From the NCBI GenBank assembly GCA_963769255.1, contig CAVYKV010000001.1:3162001-3226000 (forward strand): a DNA stretch of 64,000 nt. The letters run 5' to 3'. A model generated the notes under the pieces. It saw only the letters and a list, made by a program, of their open reading frames with translations, did no database searches and was not told where the DNA came from. Position 1 is the first letter of the stretch, and every line of letters starts with the position of its first letter. Of this stretch, positions 25,351-35,148 are shown one piece after another. This DNA is from JAKACA01 sp963769255. Lineage in GTDB: Bacteria; Actinomycetota; Acidimicrobiia; Acidimicrobiales; Bog-793. Made by a program: the position numbers and the translations under genes.

Positions 25351-27945
25351 ATGACCGAGCGCTGGGTGCTGCGTCTCGAGGAGATCGACAGAACGCAGGT
25401 CGCGCTTGCCGGCGGCAAGGCCGCCAGTCTTGGGGAGCTTTCCCGCATCGAGGGCATTCGGGTGCCGGCCGGTGTCTGCGTGACGACGGAGGCCTTTCGC
25501 CGGATCACGGCGATGGTGCCGTCCCTCGACGATCGACTCGACCGCCTGTGGCGCCTGGACCCGGACGACCGCGATGCCATCCGCACGCTCAGCGCGGAGC
25601 TCCGGGACCGCTTCGAAGCGACCACCATGCCGGACGACGTGGCAGTGGCGATCACCCACTCGGTCGAGCGGCTCGGGGGACCCGCCGCCTACGCCGTGCG
25701 GTCCAGCGCCACGGCGGAGGACCTGCCGACGGCCTCCTTCGCCGGCCAGCAGGACACCTACTTGAACGTCGTGGGATCGGCTGCGATCCTCCAGCACGTC
25801 GTCCGGTGCTGGGCCTCCCTCTTCAGCGAGCGAGCGGTCGCCTACCGGCTGCGAAACGGGGTCGATCACCGGACAGTCCACATGGCCGTGATCGTGCAGC
25901 GGATGATCGTCCCGCACGCGGCCGGAGTCCTCTTCACGGCCGACCCCGTCACCTCGAACCGGAGGGTCTCGTGCGTAGAGGCCACCTTCGGCCTCGGCGA
26001 GGCCCTCGTCGCCGGCCTCGTGACGGTGGACACGTTCACGGTGCGAGACGGCGAGGTCGTCGGCAAGACGATCGCCAGCAAGGAGCGAGCCCTATACGCC
26101 TCCCCGGCCGGCGGGACGCGGGACGTGGCGATCGAGCCGGACCGCCAGGACCAACCGGCGCTGGCAGATGCACAGGTCATGCGGCTGGCGCAGCTGGGCC
26201 GGCGGATCGAGGCGTACTTCGGGGCCCCGCAGGACATCGAATGGTGCCTCGTCGACGACGCGTTCCAGATCGTGCAGAGCCGGCCGATCACGACGCTCTT
26301 CCCCGTCCCCGTGGCGAGCGACGACGAGCACCACGTCTACGTCTCCGTCGGCCACCAGCAGATGATGACCGACGCCATGAAGCCACTCGGACTCTCCATG
26401 TGGCAGCTGACGGCGGCGCGGCCGATGCTGGATGCGGGCGGACGGCTCTTCGTCGACGTTGCCAAGGAGTTGGGTGCGCCACGCCTCCGCGCCGGCCTCC
26501 TGGCGCTGGGGCGATCCGATCCGCTCATCGGCGCCTCCTTGCAGAGCATCGTCGAACGAGACTTCATCCCGACCCGCCCGGATGACGGTCCGGTGGGCGC
26601 GCCGGCTTGGGAGGCGCCGGAGACGATCGAGACCGATCCGGCCATCGTCGCCGAACTGGTCGAGCGCAGCGAGGCCTCCCTCGCCGCCTTGAAGCGGGAC
26701 ATCCGGGGGAAGTCCGGATCGGCGCTCTTCGACTTCATCCGTGCGGATGTCGCCGAGCTGAAGCGGCTCCTCTTCGAACCTCGGAGCCTCCAGGTGATCA
26801 TTGCGGCCGTGAGGGCCACCTGGAAGCTCAACGAGCAGCTGGCGACCTCGCTCGGCGAGAAGAACGTCGTCGACACGCTCACCCGGTCCGTCCCTGGCAA
26901 CGTGACGTCGGAGATGGGGCTGGCTCTCCTGGACGTCGCCGACGTGATCCGACCGCATCCGGACGTGGTGACGTTCCTGCGCCACGTCGAGGACGACACC
27001 TTCCTGCACGAACTGCCCGCCCTCGACGGCGGCCGGGAGGTCCGCGACGCCATCGTGGGCTACCTCGACACCTGCGGCATGCGCTGCGTCGGTGAGATCG
27101 ACATCACGAGGCCGCGCTGGAGCGAACGCCCCACCCTGCTCCTGCCCACGATCCTCGCCAACATCAAGAACTTCGGGCCCGGTGAGGCGGCGCGGCGTTT
27201 CGAGCGGGGGTGGCAGCAGGCCGCCGAGAAGGAACAGGAGGTGCTGGCGCGCCTACGTGTCTTGCCCGACGGGGAGCAGCAGGCCGAGGAGGCCGAGGCG
27301 CTGATCGCCCGCATCCGGACCTTCGCGGGGTACCGGGAGTATCCGAAGTACCAGATGGTCAGCCGCTACTTCGTCTACAAGGAGGCCTTGCTGCACGAGG
27401 CCGAGCGGCTCGTCCACGCCCGCCTCCTGCGTGAGGCGGAGGACATCTTCTACCTGAGGTTCGAGGAGCTCGAGGACGTCGTGCGCACGAACGAGTTGGA
27501 TGACGGGCTCATCGGCCGGCGCAAGGAGGCGTTCAGGGCTTTTCAAGCCCTCACGCCACCTCGCGTGCTCACGTCGGATGGCGAGGTCGTCGTCGGGACG
27601 TACGGTCGGGTCGATGTCCCGCCCGGCGCACTGGTCGGCCTCGCCGTTTCCGCCGGGACTGTGGAGGGGCGAGCCCGCGTCGTCCTCGACATGGCCGAGG
27701 CGGGCCTCGAGCCCGACGACATCCTCGTCACCGCCTTCACGGACCCGAGCTGGACGCCCGTCTTCGTGACGGTCAAGGGACTCGTGACGGAGGTCGGAGG
27801 CCTCATGACTCACGGCGCCGTGATCGCACGCGAGTATGGCTTGCCCGCCGTGGTGGGGGTCGAGGACGCCACCCAGTTGATTCGCGACGGACAGAGGATC
27901 CGCGTGGACGGAACGAACGGATACGTGGAGGTCCTGTCCGAGTAG
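25351..27945 (+). CDS. rph: rifamycin-inactivating phosphotransferase
   Basis: The 864-residue protein matches the size and architecture of Rph. An ATP-grasp/PPDK-type ATP-binding domain comes first (GGKAASLGELSRIEG, YAVRSSATAEDLPTASFAGQ, PQDIEWCLVDDAFQIVQSRP). A central rifamycin-binding domain follows, with the Rph hallmark VYVSVGHQQMMTDAMKPLG. A C-terminal swivelling phosphohistidine domain ends it, with THGAVIAREYGLPAVVGV carrying H821. It should transfer the beta-phosphate of ATP to the C21 hydroxyl of rifamycins. The RAE upstream supports this over plain phosphoenolpyruvate synthase. It is monocistronic, with a hairpin just downstream. Confidence 0.95.
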   Translation: MTERWVLRLEEIDRTQVALAGGKAASLGELSRIEGIRVPAGVCVTTEAFRRITAMVPSLDDRLDRLWRLDPDDRDAIRTLSAELRDRFEATTMPDDVAVAITHSVERLGGPAAYAVRSSATAEDLPTASFAGQQDTYLNVVGSAAILQHVVRCWASLFSERAVAYRLRNGVDHRTVHMAVIVQRMIVPHAAGVLFTADPVTSNRRVSCVEATFGLGEALVAGLVTVDTFTVRDGEVVGKTIASKERALYASPAGGTRDVAIEPDRQDQPALADAQVMRLAQLGRRIEAYFGAPQDIEWCLVDDAFQIVQSRPITTLFPVPVASDDEHHVYVSVGHQQMMTDAMKPLGLSMWQLTAARPMLDAGGRLFVDVAKELGAPRLRAGLLALGRSDPLIGASLQSIVERDFIPTRPDDGPVGAPAWEAPETIETDPAIVAELVERSEASLAALKRDIRGKSGSALFDFIRADVAELKRLLFEPRSLQVIIAAVRATWKLNEQLATSLGEKNVVDTLTRSVPGNVTSEMGLALLDVADVIRPHPDVVTFLRHVEDDTFLHELPALDGGREVRDAIVGYLDTCGMRCVGEIDITRPRWSERPTLLLPTILANIKNFGPGEAARRFERGWQQAAEKEQEVLARLRVLPDGEQQAEEAEALIARIRTFAGYREYPKYQMVSRYFVYKEALLHEAERLVHARLLREAEDIFYLRFEELEDVVRTNELDDGLIGRRKEAFRAFQALTPPRVLTSDGEVVVGTYGRVDVPPGALVGLAVSAGTVEGRARVVLDMAEAGLEPDDILVTAFTDPSWTPVFVTVKGLVTEVGGLMTHGAVIAREYGLPAVVGVEDATQLIRDGQRIRVDGTNGYVEVLSE

Positions 27946-27956
27946 GTGCGGACCGT

Positions 27957-27980
27957 TCGTGCGACATCGACGTCGCACGA
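27957..27980 (+). terminator. hairpin downstream of rph
   Basis: Arms TCGTGCGAC (27957-27965) and GTCGCACGA (27972-27980) form a perfect 9-bp stem with a 6-nt loop, starting 11 bp after the rph stop. No T run follows, common in high-GC actinobacteria. Confidence 0.6.
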
Positions 27981-28094
27981 GGAGCCGAGCAGCGGAAGAC
28001 GTCGCCCCCTCCCCCGTTAGCGTGACCACGTCGGGCGGCGACGCCGCAACGCCCTGCGGGCGCTCACAGGAACCGACGAACCCGGAGGGCTCAG

Positions 28095-29019
28095 ATGACC
28101 ATGGCCGGTACCCCCGTCGCGCCGCCCGGGGGTACCGCCACGCTCGCCGGCCACGTCGTCGCACGCATGGGGTTCGGCACCATGCAGCTTCCCGGGCCGG
28201 GCGTGCTCGGACCGCCTCGCGACCCGCGACGCGGCGCTGGCGGTGCTCCGCCGCGCCGTCGAGCTCGGCGTCAACCACATCGACACAGCGCAGTACTACG
28301 GCCCTGACGTCTCCAACGAGCTGATCCGCGCCGCCCTGCACCCCTACGCCGACGATCTCGTGCTCGTCAGCAAGGTGGGTGCGGTGCGAGACGAAGCCGG
28401 CGGATGGCATCCCGCCCAGCGGCCGGAGGAGCTGCGCGCCGGCGTCGAGGACAACCTCGCCAGCCTCGGCATCGAGCAGGTGCACGTCGTCAACCTGCGG
28501 CTGCATGGGGACAACCCGCACGGTGCCGGCGCGGGGCCGGGCGCCGAGTTCGACGACCAGCTCGCCGAGATGGTGGCGCTCCGGGAAGAGGGCAAGATCG
28601 GCGGCATCGGGCTTAGCACCGTCGGCGCCGAGCACCTCCGCCGGGCACTGCCCGCAGGAATCGCCTGCGTGCAGAACGGCTACAGCCTCCTCGATCGCAG
28701 CGACGAGCCACTCCTCGAGCTGTGCCGGGAGAACGACGTCACCTGGGTGCCCTACTTCCCCCTCGGCTCGGCCTTTCCCGGCATGCCCAAGGTGACGGAG
28801 GACGCCGCCGTCATCGACACCGCCGCCCGCCTCGGGGCCACCCCCGCTCAGGTCGGCCTGGCGTGGCTGCTCGCCCACGACGAGGGCCTCCTGCTGATCC
28901 CGGGCACCTCGAGCCTGGCCCACCTCGAGGAGAACGTCGCCGCCGGCCCGCTCGAGCTGGACGGCGAGGCGATGGGGCGCCTCGACGCCCTCGGCGCGCC
29001 GGTCGAGCGCCCTGGCTGA
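28095..29019 (+). pseudogene. aldo/keto reductase, single-base frameshift
   Basis: The N-terminal part is in the frame of 28095 (ATLAGHVVARMGFGTMQLPG). The rest is in the frame of 28243 (LRRAVELGVNHIDTAQYYGP, LVLVSKVGAV, a GIGLSTVGAEHLRR segment and LLIPGTSSLAHLEEN). Removing one C near 28222, where CGCGAC is followed by an extra C and CGCGAC again, restores a continuous RDRDAALAVLRR. The enzyme would be about 308 residues with catalytic D, Y and K present. A sequencing or assembly error is as likely as real inactivation. Confidence 0.75.
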
Positions 29020-29026
29020 TCCGCCG

Positions 29027-29427
29027 CTACCGGTACGTCAAACTGAGCTGCCCCGTGTAGGTCTGGCCGTCAGGCGGCTTGCCGGAATCCCTGGCGTTGG
29101 TCGTGAGCTTGACGTTCATGGTGTGCGCCTTCTCGAGCTGGGTGAGAACCGCCCCGCTCACCTCGATGGTCACGTTCGCTACGGAACCGGCGGCCATGCT
29201 GAACGTCTGCTCCGCGATCGTGACTGGCCGCTTGCCGGAGGTCTCGATGACGACCGCCCCGTGCACGTCCCGGGGGTCCGCGCCGGGCACACGAGTGACA
29301 CCGTCCCTTGACCTGCGGCGGCGGATTTGGCGGGAGCGCTCGCCGTCGTCACGGTGATCGGCACGATCGTGGAAGCGGGCCGCACCCCGTAGCCGAGCAG
29401 TTGGGGCGCGTGGCTGTCGGTCAGCAA
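29027..29427 (-). pseudogene. fragment of an exported Ig-like/surface protein
   Basis: Two overlapping minus frames read as parts of one protein: STIVPITVTTASAPAKSAA then GTVSLVCP in one, and VHGAVVIETSGKRPVTIAEQ then FSMAAGSVANVTIEVSGAVL, ending GQTYTGQLSLTYR, in the other. The beta-rich, Ser/Thr-rich composition resembles repeated surface domains of actinobacteria. There is no signal peptide and a frameshift near 29285, so it is likely a remnant. Confidence 0.4.
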
Positions 29428-29520
29428 GCAGGGTGAGAACTCCCCCTGACGCGGGTGGACAGGGATGGCCGGTGAGGCAGAATCTGCTTCGGCACGAACG
29501 CTACGAGCGAGGAGGTTGGT

Positions 29521-29952
29521 GTGGACAATCTGCCCGTCGCAGTCCGAGAGCTGCTCGATCAGCCCTACCCCGCTGTCGTCGCAACGACCGGCGGACCCGA
29601 TAGTCCCCAGTGCTCGGTCGTTTGGATCGAGCGGGAGGGCAATGACCTGTCATTCTTCTGCGGGAGCGACACGGTGAAAGCGCGCAACCTCCGCCGTCAT
29701 CCGTCGGTTGTCGTTCTCGTCGTCGATCCGATGAGGTCCGTCGATCCCGGCGTGCCCTGCTACGTGCGCATCCGCGGTCGAGCCTCTCTCGAGGCCATGA
29801 CCGACACCACCTTCCAGGATCGCCTGGCACGGCGCTATATGGGCCTTGACGAGTACCCCCGCAAGGCCGATTACCTGCTCGTTCGCATCAGGAGCGAGGG
29901 TTGGAGTGGGCTCGGGCCCTTCCCGGACACGCCGCACGGCTGGGGGACATAG
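29521..29952 (+). CDS. PPOX-class (pyridoxamine 5'-phosphate oxidase fold) FMN/F420-binding protein
   Basis: The 143-residue split-barrel protein contains AVVATTGGPDSPQCSVVWI, LSFFCGSDTVKARNLRRHPS and VRIRGRASLEAM, the pattern of TIGR03618-type PPOX proteins that use F420 or FMN. It should carry out a small redox reaction in the cytoplasm; the substrate is unknown. The GTG start has GAGGAGG 6 nt upstream. It stands alone between the surface-protein remnant and the convergent module C genes. Confidence 0.85.
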   Translation: MDNLPVAVRELLDQPYPAVVATTGGPDSPQCSVVWIEREGNDLSFFCGSDTVKARNLRRHPSVVVLVVDPMRSVDPGVPCYVRIRGRASLEAMTDTTFQDRLARRYMGLDEYPRKADYLLVRIRSEGWSGLGPFPDTPHGWGT

Positions 29953-30019
29953 GTCGCTCGGAGCCTCAGAGCCTCCATTGTCGCCGCGTGAGCCTGACCC
30001 TCAACTCTGAAGGGGCGCG

Positions 30020-30643
30020 TCAACCGCCGGCAGGCAGAATCCAGGTCTCGGACAGTGCGAGGGCGGCTGAGGGGCATCGTCGCCCGAGGAAGTCCCTCAT
30101 CACCGGCTGGCCGTCCAACCGCACACCGCCCACGCTGATGCTCGCCGAGTGCGCCGGCCTGAACACGCTCACCATCTCATGGCGCCCGGTCGATGACTGG
30201 CCCGGGGCGAGGTCAGCGAGGAAGGGCGTCTCGAGGTCCCCCCAGGTGAGAACGACCTCTTGGTCACCCGACACAGCCCGCTCGACGACGCCGCCCTGTC
30301 CATCGCTCTCGCTCTCGAAGCGGGCTGGTGAACTGATGGCGCACGTTTCGATGCCGGCTACTGGGCGGAAGAGAGCAAACGCTATGACAAACTCGGAGAG
30401 GAGAGAGCGGGCCAGGGCCTCGTTGTCACTGAGACACACCGGCGCAGTGCTGGGCTCGCCGTCACCGCTCGGATCCTGCACCACGAGCACCATGTGACCG
30501 GTCCCGTGATCGGACGCCGTCACCCGGAAGTACAGGGCGAGGTTGGCCCACCGCTCATCACCCTCGCGCTTGAGATAAATGAAAGGGTTGTCGCCTGTCC
30601 AGACAACTTCGCCGGATCGGATCGGGGGTTCTATGACGGTCAC
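30020..30643 (-). CDS. hypothetical protein
   Basis: The 207-residue protein is not recognised. It begins MTVIEPPIRSGEVVWTGDNP, has no signal peptide or membrane segment and ends ALSETWILPAGG. Its beta-rich pattern (HMVLVVQDPSGDG, EVVLTWGDLETPFL) could be an enzyme accessory or lipocalin-like fold, but no motif supports this. It overlaps the epimerase gene stop by 4 bp, so it is the last gene of the TetR-MFS-epimerase operon. Confidence 0.65.
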   Translation of the reverse strand: MTVIEPPIRSGEVVWTGDNPFIYLKREGDERWANLALYFRVTASDHGTGHMVLVVQDPSGDGEPSTAPVCLSDNEALARSLLSEFVIAFALFRPVAGIETCAISSPARFESESDGQGGVVERAVSGDQEVVLTWGDLETPFLADLAPGQSSTGRHEMVSVFRPAHSASISVGGVRLDGQPVMRDFLGRRCPSAALALSETWILPAGG

Positions 30644-31515
30644 GCCTTTCTGCTCATTCGCCGGAGTTCCCTGAAATCAGAAGATGGCTCCCAGCCGAGC
30701 ACGTCGCGCGCCCGAGAGCTCGAGAACACGGAGGCTCGCTCGTTCAGTTCGTAGCGGCGCGGGTTCCTGATCTCGGGCAGCGGCCCTACCCGCTTCTCGT
30801 ACCACTCGAGCGTCGGCTCGTCGAGGGAGCTGTCGTCGGCGCTCATGAAGAAGACGCCGTAATGCGGCCCATCGACCTCCAAGGCCAACCGAAACCCTCT
30901 CGCAAGGTCCTCCGCAGTGACGTAGTAGAAGAGCCAGCGCCTGTCGGGTTCGCCCACAAGGTGGAGGTAGTCGTCGAAGGCATCCTGCAGCACCACGGCC
31001 ACCGGCCTGATGCACAGCACGTCCATCGGGCCGGCCCGTGCGAAGCTCAAGGCGGTGGCCTCGATGGACGCTTTGCTCACCCCGTAGGCATGAACAGGGC
31101 GGCACTCGTGGTTCTCGTCGATGGGCAGGTATTGCGGGGTCCAGTCGGCCCTCATCTCGCTCAGGCCGGTGGCTGACACGCTGGAGCAGACGATGGCTTT
31201 CGCCAGCCCCAACTCGGCCGCCGCCTGCAGCACATGCCACGTGCCGATCGTGTTCACACGCATGTACTCCTCCGGCCGGGCCATCATGTCGAAGTCCAAT
31301 GCCGCGAGGTGCACAACGGCGTCCGCCGACCTCAGCGCAGAGCGAACCTGCTCGATCTGCATGACATCCGTCTCCGCATAGGCGACGTCCGGATCAGGCA
31401 CGAGATCGGCATTGAGCACGTCGAAATGGGACGCCAGCTCCTTCGTGACGTGCCGGCCGACCCTCCCCGACCCGCCGGTCACGACGACTCTTGCTATTCG
31501 ACCATCGATGCTCAC
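30640..31515 (-). CDS. NAD-dependent epimerase/dehydratase family protein
   Basis: The 291-residue extended SDR protein has the Rossmann motif VTGGSGRVGRHV, DAVVHLAALD, the active-site Ser region CSSVSATG and YGVSKASIEAT with the catalytic Tyr and Lys. It should act on a nucleotide sugar, a hydroxy-steroid-like compound or a similar alcohol using NAD(P). It follows the MFS gene by 16 bp. Confidence 0.88.
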   Translation of the reverse strand: MSIDGRIARVVVTGGSGRVGRHVTKELASHFDVLNADLVPDPDVAYAETDVMQIEQVRSALRSADAVVHLAALDFDMMARPEEYMRVNTIGTWHVLQAAAELGLAKAIVCSSVSATGLSEMRADWTPQYLPIDENHECRPVHAYGVSKASIEATALSFARAGPMDVLCIRPVAVVLQDAFDDYLHLVGEPDRRWLFYYVTAEDLARGFRLALEVDGPHYGVFFMSADDSSLDEPTLEWYEKRVGPLPEIRNPRRYELNERASVFSSSRARDVLGWEPSSDFRELRRMSRKA

Positions 31516-31531
31516 GCTGGCGACCTCCGCG

Positions 31532-32707
31532 TTACATGGGGGCCGCGAACCTCGACGCGGCCGCCGCCATCACGAATACGAACGGAATGATGAGGATGAG
31601 AAACGGTCCGCTGGAGGAGAGCACGGGAATCGTGGCGCCGAGCGCGATACCGCCCACGGCGCCCCCGGTGTCGTAGGCGACGTTCCAGAGAGCTGCCCCG
31701 ACCACACGCTTGCGGTCGTGCCGGTCGTCCACCATGTACACGAGCGTCGCCGTCGCGAGGCCGCCGAGCCCGCCTCCCATGGCCACGGCGGAGACCACCG
31801 AGATTCCGAACCGGGTCGAGAGTGCCAATCCGCTCACGCCGAGCGCCGCCAGGGTGCTCGACACCAGGATGACCGCCCTGAGCGAGGCGCGATCGACAGC
31901 TGCGCCGAAGATGGTCCGGGAGATCGCGAAGGCGACGCCGAAGGCAATCAGGATCCATGACGCCGTGATCCGCCCGGTTCGGAGGGGCAGGAACGAATAC
32001 ATGGCCGACAGCGAGGCACCCACGACGAAGATCGAGGACAACGGCAACGTGTCCCGAGTGCGGATCGTGCGCCAGACGGACACTGTGGAGGTGGGGTTGG
32101 AGGCCCGGCCATGCCAGGGTCCCGTCAACGACCAGAGGGCGAGCACTGGTAAAGCGGAGGCCACCGGGAAGACGACGAGGCGCCCGAAGGCGCTGTACAG
32201 CCACAGGCCGGCGCTGGGCATGAGCACTCCGGTCGTAGCGGCTATGACCCCATAGCGGCCGGCGGTCTTGCCGCGGGCGGCTGCGCTCGCCTTCGCCGTG
32301 AACACCGTCGCGCTGATGACCGTGAAGAGGCCAAAGCCCATCCCGCGGACGATCGTGATGGCCACCATGGCAGCCAGCGACGTGCCCGGCACATAGGCGA
32401 GCGAAGGCAACCCGAGCAGCGCCAACGCCAGCCCCGTCAACGTGCGATCGGACACCCGCCGTGAGAGTGCCGGAACTGCCAACTGCATCGGCAGGGTTGC
32501 CGCCATGAAGGCAAAGGTGAGAAGGCCGGCGGCGAAGCCACCGTCGATGCGGGCACCGAGATACGGGATGAGGGCGTAGAGCAGATAGAAGGCTCCGTAT
32601 CCCCCCGCGGTGCACACGTAGAGCTGCGGCCACCCGACCGGGATGTCGCTGCTCGCGTCCGCCGAGGACAGCCTCTTCATGAACGACCGGCGGCGCCGCA
32701 TCCCCAC
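31532..32707 (-). CDS. MFS transporter
   Basis: The 391-residue protein has about twelve hydrophobic segments (for example LLTFAFMAATLPMQLAVPAL) and the cytoplasmic loop SRRVSDRTLTGLALALLGLP typical of the major facilitator superfamily. It may export a toxic intermediate or import a substrate; the sequence cannot say which. It begins 3 bp after the TetR stop, so the two are co-expressed. Confidence 0.88.
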   Translation of the reverse strand: MGMRRRRSFMKRLSSADASSDIPVGWPQLYVCTAGGYGAFYLLYALIPYLGARIDGGFAAGLLTFAFMAATLPMQLAVPALSRRVSDRTLTGLALALLGLPSLAYVPGTSLAAMVAITIVRGMGFGLFTVISATVFTAKASAAARGKTAGRYGVIAATTGVLMPSAGLWLYSAFGRLVVFPVASALPVLALWSLTGPWHGRASNPTSTVSVWRTIRTRDTLPLSSIFVVGASLSAMYSFLPLRTGRITASWILIAFGVAFAISRTIFGAAVDRASLRAVILVSSTLAALGVSGLALSTRFGISVVSAVAMGGGLGGLATATLVYMVDDRHDRKRVVGAALWNVAYDTGGAVGGIALGATIPVLSSSGPFLILIIPFVFVMAAAASRFAAPM

Positions 32708-32710
32708 GGA

Positions 32711-33340
32711 TCACGCGGCGGCAAGCAGTCCGTGCAGCGCCGTATCGCACAGTTTGTCGGCAATCTCCTCGAAGGAGAGCGGGCCGTCAGGGTCGTACCA
32801 CTGCGTCGCCCAGTTCAGCGCCGAGAGGATGACGAGTCGTCCCCAGCGGACGGCATCAGGGACGAACTCCCCGGCCTCGACCCCGTCAGCCAGAATCCGC
32901 CGGAGGCTCTCCTCCCCGGCGTCTCTCCGGGCCTTGATCTGTGTGGCCTGCTCGGGAGCCAAGGACCGCCAGTCGAAGACGAGGATCGTTGCCATGGCCC
33001 GATGTGTGGCCAGGACCTCGAGGTGACCGAGCATGTACTTTCGCACTCGCTGGCGGGCCGAGCCACCGCTCAGCTCGGCGGCGGCGGCGTGCTCGCAGAA
33101 GAGGTCGGCGACGGTGAGCATGATGCCGTAGAGCAGTTGCTCCTTGCTTTCGATATGGGAATAGAGGCTCCCCGGCTTCAGTCCGAGAGCGTCGGAAATG
33201 CCACGGATCGTTGTCGCCTTGTAGCCCCGTTCACTGAACAGCGACTCGGCCACGCGCAGGATGTCCCGTTGCCGATCGGTCAGCGCCGTCCAGTGGTCGG
33301 GCGGAGCATCTTCCGCCACGGCGTTGTGCTGATCAGTCAT
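32711..33340 (-). CDS. TetR-family transcriptional regulator
   Basis: The 209-residue protein has the N-terminal helix-turn-helix TTIRGISDALGLKPGSLYSH (about residues 40-60) and a C-terminal TetR_C-like domain ending SFEEIADKLCDTALHGLL, as in regulators of lipid and CoA-thioester pathways (KstR2-like). It lies next to a CoA-ligase/thiolase/oxygenase gene set and is the best candidate to bind the shared element in P4 and P5 (inference). Confidence 0.88.
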   Translation of the reverse strand: MTDQHNAVAEDAPPDHWTALTDRQRDILRVAESLFSERGYKATTIRGISDALGLKPGSLYSHIESKEQLLYGIMLTVADLFCEHAAAAELSGGSARQRVRKYMLGHLEVLATHRAMATILVFDWRSLAPEQATQIKARRDAGEESLRRILADGVEAGEFVPDAVRWGRLVILSALNWATQWYDPDGPLSFEEIADKLCDTALHGLLAAA

Positions 33341-33524
33341 GAGCGACGCCTCTCCTTGTCAGCTCTGCGGATGGAGCTCGCTGATTGCGCCAACCGCTCT
33401 GAGATCGGCAACAACAGCCGCCCTGGCCAGGATCACGCCGTCGGGCCGTTCGCCTGCGAGCTGAATCCGACGGGCGACCGGAGGCTCAAGAGGTAGCCAC
33501 GGATCGGGCGGATTTGCAACACCC

Positions 33525-35099
33525 TCAGGAGAACCACATCTGTCGAAACTGGCAATTGGAGAGGGGAGGGCCCTGCTTGTACGGGTAGAACCCGTTCAAC
33601 TTCGACGTGTGGGCGTCGATGTTGTTGAAGAAACAAGGAATGATGTAGCCGCCTTGGTTGAAGTCGAGGGTTTGCATCTCGTAGAGGAGGTCGCGCTCCT
33701 TCACCGGATCCAGCGTTGCATTGGCTTCGGTATAGAGACGGCTGTACTGCGGGTCGTCACGGTGGCACTCGTTGTAGGGAGCACCGGGCAGCTGTCCTTG
33801 GGCGGCGATGCAGAGGTACGTGTCGCTCACCCAGAAGTCCTGCGAGAAGTCCCGCTCGAGGTATTGGGAGTTGAAGAAATTGCTGGACGTGACATCTTGC
33901 AGCGCCACTTGGAGTCCGATGGCGTTCGCCTGCTCGGCGAATACCTGAGCCATCTCGACCATGCCGATGGCGACGGGCGCCGTCACGAGCGCCACGTGCA
34001 AATCCGACTGGCCGGCCTGCTTGAGGAGAAACTTGGCCTGGTCGACGTCCTGGGTGCGGTGCAGACTGTGGTCGAAGTCGACGTCGGTCTCGCCGAAGAC
34101 GTCGTTGGCGTAGGTGGCGTGCCCTGCGTAGGCCGCTTGGATGACCGTGTCGCGGTCTACCAGGAGCCGGAATGCCTGCCGGACCCGAACGTCGTTGAAC
34201 GGAGGCTTGTCCATCCGCATCGTGATTGGCACGAAACCGGCAGTCGGGGCGTCCAGCACACTGATCCCGCTCGAACTGGCGAGTTCGCCCGCCGAGGAAG
34301 GGGGCAACGCACCGCAGGCGTCGATGTCGTTCGAGAGGAGAGCGTTCTGCAGGGAGGTCGGGTCGGGGAAGTCAGTGATGACGAGGCTGTCAACGTAGGG
34401 CTCGGGGGACATCCAGTAATTGGCGTTGCGGACGAACGTGCTCTCGACACCCGGTGAGAAGCTCGCGTACTTGAAAGGCCCCGTCCCTACCGGCTTCTTC
34501 GGGTTGAAGTCGACGGGGACGATCGAGGAGACGAAGCTGATCATCAGCTGTTGCTTGAACGAGGAGAAGGGCGACACCATTGGGACGTACACCGTGTAGC
34601 GGTCGAGGGCTTTCATGCCGGCGACGTCGACCGGCTTCAGCTGAAGAGCGCCCTCCAATGGCGTCTTGATGATCCGTTGGAAGGTGTAGAGGACATCAGC
34701 GGCCGTGAGCTCGTGGCCGTCATGGAACTCGACACCCTGGCGGAGTCGGATGATCCATTTGGAGGGATCGTTGTTCTGGGGTTCGACGGACTCGGCCAGC
34801 CACGGGACGGGCTGGTTGGCGACAGAGATCCCGATGAGGGGATCGAACAGTGCTGTGGTACGGGCGAGGTCGGGATCGGTCACCCAACCGCTCGGGTCCA
34901 AGGTGTCGGCCGAGCTCCCCCCGATCATGCCGATGCGAAGCTTCCCACCGTGCTTCGGCTTGAGAGAACCCGCGCTCGAGGTCGTCGGCGCCGAACTGCT
35001 CGAGCCCCCGCAGGCGTCGAGCAGGCCACCGACAGCGACCGCAGCACCCCCTGCGAGAGCCCCCCGGAGCAGCGTTCTTCTCGACATCTGATTCTGCAT
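33525..35099 (-). CDS. ABC transporter substrate-binding lipoprotein, family 5
   Basis: About 524 residues from the ATG of MQNQMSRRTLLRG; the frame further upstream is a shadow. The twin-arginine motif (RR 7-8) and lipobox LLDAC (C30) mark a Tat lipoprotein. The family stretches IIRLRQGVEFHDGHELTAAD and KPVGTGPFKYASFSPG are clear. It is downstream of a Rieske oxygenase on the same strand (49 bp), so its ligand is probably the substrate of that oxygenase module. Confidence 0.92.
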   Translation of the reverse strand: MQNQMSRRTLLRGALAGGAAVAVGGLLDACGGSSSSAPTTSSAGSLKPKHGGKLRIGMIGGSSADTLDPSGWVTDPDLARTTALFDPLIGISVANQPVPWLAESVEPQNNDPSKWIIRLRQGVEFHDGHELTAADVLYTFQRIIKTPLEGALQLKPVDVAGMKALDRYTVYVPMVSPFSSFKQQLMISFVSSIVPVDFNPKKPVGTGPFKYASFSPGVESTFVRNANYWMSPEPYVDSLVITDFPDPTSLQNALLSNDIDACGALPPSSAGELASSSGISVLDAPTAGFVPITMRMDKPPFNDVRVRQAFRLLVDRDTVIQAAYAGHATYANDVFGETDVDFDHSLHRTQDVDQAKFLLKQAGQSDLHVALVTAPVAIGMVEMAQVFAEQANAIGLQVALQDVTSSNFFNSQYLERDFSQDFWVSDTYLCIAAQGQLPGAPYNECHRDDPQYSRLYTEANATLDPVKERDLLYEMQTLDFNQGGYIIPCFFNNIDAHTSKLNGFYPYKQGPPLSNCQFRQMWFS

Positions 35100-35148
35100 C
35101 ACGTCTGATCCCCCCGTCCTCGGTCGTGCTGGCTTGTCTGACGAACCG

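Noticed and set aside
27253..28923. 556-codon open frame on the minus strand
   Set aside because: It lies antisense to rph and the aldo/keto reductase and shows no motif; a shadow.
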